Below are positions 29,418-33,729 of a stretch of 33,729 nucleotides of DNA, in pieces. How positions within the stretch are numbered: position 1 is the stretch's first letter; every line of letters starts with the position of its first letter. Source of the DNA: CAZSAT01 sp964604675 (GTDB lineage Bacteria > Myxococcota_A > UBA796 > CAJQPC01). The stretch lies in NCBI GenBank assembly GCA_964604675.1, contig CAZSAT010000081.1, positions 1 to 33,729 on the forward strand. The letters run 5' to 3'. A program made the position numbers and the translations under genes. Under the pieces are notes generated by a model that was not told the origin of the DNA, did no database searches, and saw only the letters and a program-made list of their open reading frames with translations.

Positions 29418-32042
29418 ATGCTCGCGCTCCTCCTGGCCTGCAAAGGCCCCCCGGCCGTCGACACCGAGACCGCGACCGCGACCGGGGACGGCGTGTTCGC
29501 GGAGGGGTGCCCGGCCGACGACCAGGCGCTCGCCCGCCTCATCGGCGTGGACGCGTCGCTGCCCGGCGGCGACGTGGCGGTGGGAACGAAGGGCGACGCC
29601 TTGCTGGCCAACGAGCACGCGGCCTTCGTGATCACCGAGCCCGACAAGGGCAGCACCTACTACTACTACGGCGGTGTGGTGGCCGACGCCGCGCCCATGT
29701 CGGGCTGCACCCCCGGCGACGACAAGCTCGACGAGGTGGGGCTCGTGCTCGGCGTGCTCGACCTGCAGAGCTTCTCGAGCTCCATCCTGCGCGGCTTCCG
29801 GGGCGAGTCGATCGAGATCGTGAACGACGGCAGCGACGGGCAGGCGGCGCACATCAGGGTGACCGGTGTCGACGACACCTACTGGCTCGTGGAGTACGAG
29901 CTCATCAAGGACGCCTCGGACGAGGGCGGGCGACCGCTCTCGGAGCCTCTGGGCCTGGTCGTCACCGTGGACTATCGGCTGCCGCCGGACAGCACCGTGC
30001 TCGAGATCGAGCTGGGCGTGGAGAACGTGGGCGACGAGGACATCACGCTCTTCAACGCGAGCCTGCTGAGCTTCGGCCCCACCCTCGATCTCTACACCTA
30101 CGCGTCGGATGCGCTGTCGATCGGCGGCCTGTCGCTGGACTACGGCATCCCCTGGCTGCTCGCGACCGACCTCGAGGGAGCGCTCGCCTACGCGGTCGAC
30201 GGGGGCAGCCTGGCCTACACCCGCATCAGCGGCATCGACGTGGCGGTCGACGTGGGCTCGGCGGTCGGCGACCCGCTGGCGCTCGCGCCCGGCCAGTCCG
30301 GCAGCCGCACGATGTACCTCTCGGTGGGCGGCTCCGACGGGCCCTCGGCCACGCGCGGCCTGGCGGTGGCCAACCCCGAGCCCCTGCCCGACGCGCGCTA
30401 CACGCTGGAGACCGTGTCCGGCGTGGTGGTCGACCCCGCGGGCGACCCGGCACCCCACGCCGTGGTGAACCTCGAAGCCCTGGCGCCCGACGCGGACTGG
30501 GGCACCCTCGACCTCACCTGCGCCGACGACGACGGACGCTTCGAGCTGCCCGTGCCCCAGTTCGACACCCCCTGGGGCTACCGGCTGGTGGCGAGCCAGG
30601 ACGGTCGGGACGCTTCCGAGAGCCTGGAGGTGGCGCTGGACGTGGAGCCGGCACTCACCGTCTCGGCGGCTGGCCGGCTGCACTACGCGGTCACCGCCGA
30701 CGGCGAGCCCTCGCCGGCGCGCATCACCCTCACGCGAGCGAGCGACGGCCTGACCGAGGACCTCTGGGTGGTCGACAGCGGCACCGCGGCCCTCGCCCCC
30801 GGCACCTGGAGCTACGCCGCCACCCGAGGCTACGAGTTCCAGGCCCAGCAGGGCACCGTGGAGGTGCCGGCCGACGGGAGCGTGACCTTGGAGGTCGCGC
30901 TGAGCCGCGTGGTCGACACGAGCGGTTGGCTGTCGGCCGACACCCACGTGCACACCTCGCACAGCCCCGACAGCCGGATGCAGCCCCAGGACCAGCTGCT
31001 GCACGCGGCCGCCCACGGCCTCGAGGTGATGCTCAACACCGACCACGAGCACATCGTGGACATGCGCCACGAGGTGGCCGCCGCCGGGCTCGAGCCCTGG
31101 GTCGTGAACCTGACCGGCGAAGAGGTCACCGCGGTGGTGCCCGAGCACATGACGATGTTCCCCGCCGAACCGGACGGCAGCTTCCGGGGCGGCATCGTGA
31201 GCTGGTACCAGAAGGACCTCGAGGAGCTCTTTGCCGCGATGCGCGAGCGCAGCGAAGGCGGCATCAACCTCTTCAACCACCCGGGCTACCTCGACCTGGT
31301 GGGCTGGGACCGGGTGGCCGCCGCGCCGACCATGACCGACCCGACCCTGATCGGGCTCGCGGCCGACGCGGCGATGTGGAGCTGGAACTTCGACGGTATC
31401 GAGGTGCTCAACGGCCACGGCAACCCCTTCGTCGACGGCAAGGAGCGCTTCGACAACTGGATGAGCATGGTCAACGTGGGCTACCCGATCGCGCCGATCG
31501 GCTGCAGCGACGACCACGGCGGCGACCAGGTGGGCTTCCCGAGGACCTACTTCGTGTCCCCCACCGACGAGCCCTCGAGCTTCGAGGACGAAGACCTCGT
31601 GGACGCGGTTCGCGCCGGGCAGGTCCAGGCCAGCGCGGGCGCCTTCGCCACGGTGAGCGTGGACGGCGTGCTGCCCGGCGGGACCGTGGTGCCCACGAGC
31701 GACACCTTCGAGCTGGACCTGACGATCCAGGCCACCCCCGAGGCCGACGTCACCCACGCGATCGTGTTCGCGAACTGCGACCAGGTGGCGAGCGTGGCCG
31801 CCACCGACCCCGACGGCGTGCTGAAGCTCGACACCGCGCTGGAGCTGACCCTGGCCGAGGACGCGCACCTGGTGGTGGCCGCCTTCGGCACCGCCTACCT
31901 GCCCGCCGGCCTGCCGCAGTACGACGCCACCGTGATGCCGCGGGTGCTCACGGCCCCGATCTTCGTGGACCTCGACGGCGACGGGTGGGACGCGCCGGGC
32001 GGGAAGGACTGCAGCTACGACCTGGCGGCCCCGGACCTGTAG
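29418..32042 (+). CDS. PHP-domain lipoprotein (CehA/McbA-like metallohydrolase)
   Basis: An 874-residue secreted protein. MLALLLAC gives a very short lipoprotein signal (Cys8), followed by an acidic Thr linker. Residues of about 40-330 are a beta-rich domain with no known motif, about 330-500 look like carboxypeptidase-regulatory-like/immunoglobulin folds (VSGVVVDPAGDPAPHAVVNL), then the PHP domain: ADTHVHTSHSPDS with His510 and His512, NTDHEH (540-545), ..NLFNHPGY.. and GCSDDHGG, the metal ligands of PHP hydrolases. This matches CehA/McbA proteins, a group that includes carbaryl hydrolase and many uncharacterised lipoproteins. The C-terminus ends IFVDLDGDGWDAPGG followed by a short tail. It overlaps the convergent small lipoprotein by 28 bp. 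Substrate unknown. Confidence 0.9.
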   Translation: MLALLLACKGPPAVDTETATATGDGVFAEGCPADDQALARLIGVDASLPGGDVAVGTKGDALLANEHAAFVITEPDKGSTYYYYGGVVADAAPMSGCTPGDDKLDEVGLVLGVLDLQSFSSSILRGFRGESIEIVNDGSDGQAAHIRVTGVDDTYWLVEYELIKDASDEGGRPLSEPLGLVVTVDYRLPPDSTVLEIELGVENVGDEDITLFNASLLSFGPTLDLYTYASDALSIGGLSLDYGIPWLLATDLEGALAYAVDGGSLAYTRISGIDVAVDVGSAVGDPLALAPGQSGSRTMYLSVGGSDGPSATRGLAVANPEPLPDARYTLETVSGVVVDPAGDPAPHAVVNLEALAPDADWGTLDLTCADDDGRFELPVPQFDTPWGYRLVASQDGRDASESLEVALDVEPALTVSAAGRLHYAVTADGEPSPARITLTRASDGLTEDLWVVDSGTAALAPGTWSYAATRGYEFQAQQGTVEVPADGSVTLEVALSRVVDTSGWLSADTHVHTSHSPDSRMQPQDQLLHAAAHGLEVMLNTDHEHIVDMRHEVAAAGLEPWVVNLTGEEVTAVVPEHMTMFPAEPDGSFRGGIVSWYQKDLEELFAAMRERSEGGINLFNHPGYLDLVGWDRVAAAPTMTDPTLIGLAADAAMWSWNFDGIEVLNGHGNPFVDGKERFDNWMSMVNVGYPIAPIGCSDDHGGDQVGFPRTYFVSPTDEPSSFEDEDLVDAVRAGQVQASAGAFATVSVDGVLPGGTVVPTSDTFELDLTIQATPEADVTHAIVFANCDQVASVAATDPDGVLKLDTALELTLAEDAHLVVAAFGTAYLPAGLPQYDATVMPRVLTAPIFVDLDGDGWDAPGGKDCSYDLAAPDL

Positions 32043-32057
32043 AAGTCGTAGCTGCAG
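32009..32057. terminator. 13-bp inverted repeat at overlapping convergent gene ends
   Basis: CTGCAGCTACGAC (32009-32021) and GTCGTAGCTGCAG (32045-32057) pair perfectly around 23 nt. The structure covers both stop codons (32042 plus, 32015 minus) and could end transcription from both sides. Because of the palindrome, both proteins contain Cys-Ser-Tyr-Asp near the C-terminus. Confidence 0.55.
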
Positions 32058-32494
32058 GTGAAGTCCTCCTCCTCGGGGGGCTCGTCCTCCTCGGGGGGCT
32101 CGTCCTCGGGGTAGCGGACCTCGAGCCGGTCGGAGCCGTCCCACCACCACGTGTCGTTCGGGCCGCTCTCGTAGTCCCAGAACTCGCAGACCGTGTGCAG
32201 GTCGTAGCGCACGACGTCGCAGCTGCGAAAGCTCCGCTCGAGGTAGGTGGCCGCTTCGCTCGGCGGGACCTCCAGCCGCAGGATGCCTTCGTGTCGGAAG
32301 TCGAAGCCCTCGGACAACGCCTCGATCCAGACCTCACCGCGGTAGGCCCCTTCAGCCTGCTCCAGAACCAGGCCGAGCTCGACCTCGGTTCGCCAGTCGT
32401 CTCGGCGGCACGAGCCCTCACCGGACCAAGACCCGACCAGCCAGCCGGGATCCGCGCAGCCGGTGGAGGTGACGAGGAGGGAGGCGACGAACAC
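32015..32494 (-). CDS. Small lipoprotein of unknown family
   Basis: A 159-residue protein from a GTG at 32494 with a lipobox-like end of the signal (MFVASLLVTSTGC, Cys13). The mature part begins ADPGWLVGSWSGEGSC and has the strand pattern and WxGxW start of lipocalin-like or calycin-like small beta-barrels, such as GSWSGEG...VELGLVLEQAEGAYRGEVWI. An acidic Pro/Glu repeat (DEPPEE twice) precedes a C-terminal FTCSYDFYRSG. Four Cys in the mature part could form disulfides. I do not recognise the family. It overlaps the PHP gene end by 28 bp, tail to tail. CAGGCT lies 6 nt before the GTG. Confidence 0.65.
   Translation of the reverse strand: MFVASLLVTSTGCADPGWLVGSWSGEGSCRRDDWRTEVELGLVLEQAEGAYRGEVWIEALSEGFDFRHEGILRLEVPPSEAATYLERSFRSCDVVRYDLHTVCEFWDYESGPNDTWWWDGSDRLEVRYPEDEPPEEDEPPEEEDFTCSYDFYRSGAARS
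32068..32103. repeat. Two perfect 18-bp tandem copies
   Basis: cctcctcggggggctcgt occurs twice in tandem, with a partial third. On the minus strand it encodes the DEPPEE repeat of the small lipoprotein. Confidence 0.85.
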
Positions 32495-32500
32495 GGAGCG

Positions 32501-32506
32501 AGCCTG
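32501..32506 (-). promoter_or_regulatory. -10-like box of the small lipoprotein gene
   Basis: CAGGCT (32506-32501) is one base off TAGGCT and lies exactly 6 nt before the GTG start at 32494. Confidence 0.35.
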
Positions 32507-32562
32507 CCACGCGCGACGCGACCGCGGCCTTCGATTTCCCGCGAGGGCCAGCGCGCGCGGGG

Positions 32563-32568
32563 TAGCGT
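32563..32568 (+). promoter_or_regulatory. -10 box of the ferritin-like lipoprotein gene
   Basis: TAGCGT lies 6 nt before the ATG at 32575; no Shine-Dalgarno. Leaderless transcript predicted. Confidence 0.45.
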
Positions 32569-32574
32569 CGGGCC

Positions 32575-33657
32575 ATGAACCGCTACCACTCCGTGCTCGT
32601 CGCCCTGCTGCCCCTCTTGACCACCGCGTGCGACGACAAGCCGCCCAGCGGAGACTCCGGCTCCAAGCTGGAGACCGGCGTGGGCTGCATGGACGTCGAG
32701 GTCGATGCCACCTGCGCGGACGCGGCGGAGGTGAAGCCCGACGACCTGAGCTCCCAGTCCTGCGGCTCGGACGTGGTGGAGGTGACCGGAGGCGGCACCT
32801 ACGGCTTGCTCCACAGCGGCTGGGACACCGGCGAGGGGACCCCGGCCTGCTGCTACGACGTGCAGCAGACCCGATCGGACTGCGAGTACGGCCGGCCGCT
32901 GCTGATCGAGGGCGAGCCCGTGCTCGCGCAGGCCGAACGCCGGACGGCCTGGGCGGCCGCGCTGGTGCCCGCCGACGTCCCCGACGTCGTGCGCGAGCGG
33001 CTCGTGGCGCGCTGGACCCGCGCCGCGCTCGACGAGCACGCGTCGGTGGCCGCGTTCTCCAAGGTCGCGCTCGACCTGATGCGCTTCGGCGCCCCCGCCG
33101 GCCTCGTGGCGCTGGCGCACCAGGCCGCGCTGGACGAGGTGCGGCACGCCGAGCTGGGCTTCGCGCTGGTCAGCGGCTGGCGCGGGGAAGCCGTGGGGCC
33201 CGGGCCCTTCCCGCTCGAGCGCCTGGACCTCTCGGCCGATCTCGCCGCGGTCGCCCGCGACGCCGCGCGCGAGAGCTGCCTCGGCGAGACCGTGGCCGCG
33301 ATGCTGGCGCGCGAAGGGGCGCTGCGGGCCGAGGACCCGGTGCTGAAGAAGGTGCTGCTGGCCATCGCCGACGACGAGGAACGCCACGCGCAGCTGGGCT
33401 GGCGCATCGTCGCGTGGGCCCTCGACGCAGGTGGGCCCGAGGTGCGAGCTGCCGTGGCCGCGGTCTTCGCGAACGCCGCACGCGCGGGCGTGGCCGTGCC
33501 GCTCGCGCAGGACGAGGACCTGGGGCGCTGGGGCCTGCTCGGGCGAGCGGACGCCGGGCGGGTGGCCGATCGCTGCGTGACGGAGATCGTGCTGCCGGCC
33601 GCGCGGCTGGTGCTGGGTGGGGCGCGAACGGTCGAGGCGCGGGCGCCGTTGGCCTGA
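32575..33657 (+). CDS. Ferritin-like di-iron lipoprotein
   Basis: A 360-residue protein with a lipoprotein-type signal (Cys19 in LLTTAC), a Cys-containing linker (about 20-105; Cys pairs at 38/47/63/92/93/103) and a ferritin-like four-helix domain (about 135-290). Candidate iron ligands are Glu154 (LDEHASVAAF), Glu188-x2-His191 (DEVRH), Glu238 (LGETV) and Glu268-x2-His271 (DEERH), a full E/ExxH/E/ExxH di-iron set. The LDEHASVAAFSKVALDL pattern is a well-known myxobacterial group of exported ferritin-like proteins without assigned function. About 80 further residues follow. It may store or oxidise iron or handle peroxide outside the cytoplasm; this is inferred from the ligand set. Confidence 0.9.
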   Translation: MNRYHSVLVALLPLLTTACDDKPPSGDSGSKLETGVGCMDVEVDATCADAAEVKPDDLSSQSCGSDVVEVTGGGTYGLLHSGWDTGEGTPACCYDVQQTRSDCEYGRPLLIEGEPVLAQAERRTAWAAALVPADVPDVVRERLVARWTRAALDEHASVAAFSKVALDLMRFGAPAGLVALAHQAALDEVRHAELGFALVSGWRGEAVGPGPFPLERLDLSADLAAVARDAARESCLGETVAAMLAREGALRAEDPVLKKVLLAIADDEERHAQLGWRIVAWALDAGGPEVRAAVAAVFANAARAGVAVPLAQDEDLGRWGLLGRADAGRVADRCVTEIVLPAARLVLGGARTVEARAPLA

Positions 33658-33672
33658 GCGTTCGGACGCTCA
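33655..33672 (+). terminator. Hairpin starting at the ferritin-like stop codon
   Basis: TGAGCGT (33655-33661) and ACGCTCA (33666-33672) form a 7-bp stem with a TCGG loop; the TGA stop is its foot, as in the SGNH gene. No T-run. Confidence 0.4.
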
Positions 33673-33692
33673 CACGAGGAGGCAGCATCACG

Positions 33693-33729
33693 GTGCTGCA
33701 GCGCTTCGGCAGCTCGCTGGGGTTGAACC
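33693..33729 (+). CDS. Possible start of a gene running off the window
   Basis: A GTG at 33693 follows GAGGAGG (33676-33682) at a rather long 10-nt spacing and opens VLQRFGSSLGLN to the window end. Only 12 residues are visible, so nothing can be said of function and the call is tentative. Confidence 0.25.
   Translation, partial: MLQRFGSSLGLN

Noticed and set aside
29406..32150. 914-residue open frame on the minus strand
   Set aside because: Antisense of the PHP-domain lipoprotein, whose metal-binding motifs are intact on the plus strand.

Overview
The window is very GC-rich, with dense, mostly overlapping genes and little non-coding DNA. Many products are lipoproteins with Asp/Thr/Ser/Pro-rich linkers. 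There is a MopE-type repeat protein fused to FG-GAP repeats, a myxobacterial-style ferritin-like lipoprotein and a Ser/Thr kinase next to a sigma factor. Together these point to a member of the Myxococcota (former Deltaproteobacteria), probably an uncultured lineage. That assignment is inferred from protein style, not from a marker gene. No rRNA, tRNA or CRISPR array was seen.

Layout. 1-2228 (minus): the start of a Thr-Asp repeat lipoprotein, then a lipoprotein alkaline phosphatase. 2368-7360 (minus): a four-gene translationally coupled operon, read from 7360 downwards, encoding a membrane multiheme cytochrome, a small membrane protein, a sulfatase-fold lipoprotein without its catalytic residues, and a CHK-type kinase. 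7384-10124 (minus): a second overlapping operon of GntR regulator, ABC permease, ABC ATPase and YbaK-type deacylase. 10253-12147 (plus): DUF3052 protein and GT-C-like membrane protein. 12181-13812 (minus) and 13836-15164 (plus): a divergent GH2-like lipoprotein and SGNH hydrolase that share one palindromic -10 element. 15466-18720 (minus): a DUF499-like ATPase with a degenerate P-loop, and a B12-binding radical SAM enzyme. 18828-18983 (plus): a 51-residue protein. 19167-20581 (plus): a complete hipBA module with three evenly spaced operators. 20651-22098: a decayed zone holding a truncated MBOAT gene, an opposing frameshifted gene and about 700 bp of non-coding DNA. 22099-27243 (plus): Ser/Thr kinase, ECF-type sigma factor and the MopE/FG-GAP lipoprotein. 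27258-29380: divergent flavin monooxygenase and SDR. 29418-33657: a PHP-domain (CehA/McbA-like) lipoprotein, a convergent small lipoprotein and a ferritin-like lipoprotein.

Two features recur across the window. First, many solitary or first-in-operon genes have a TAnnnT -10-like hexamer 5-7 nt before the start codon and no Shine-Dalgarno sequence, which predicts leaderless mRNAs. Second, several lipoproteins have only 7-9 residues before the lipobox cysteine, and no earlier start codon is available in most of them. hipBA combines these with a consensus-like promoter (TTGACG-N17-TAGGCT-N6-ATG) and three palindromes centred exactly 61 bp apart, the last covering the hipB start codon.
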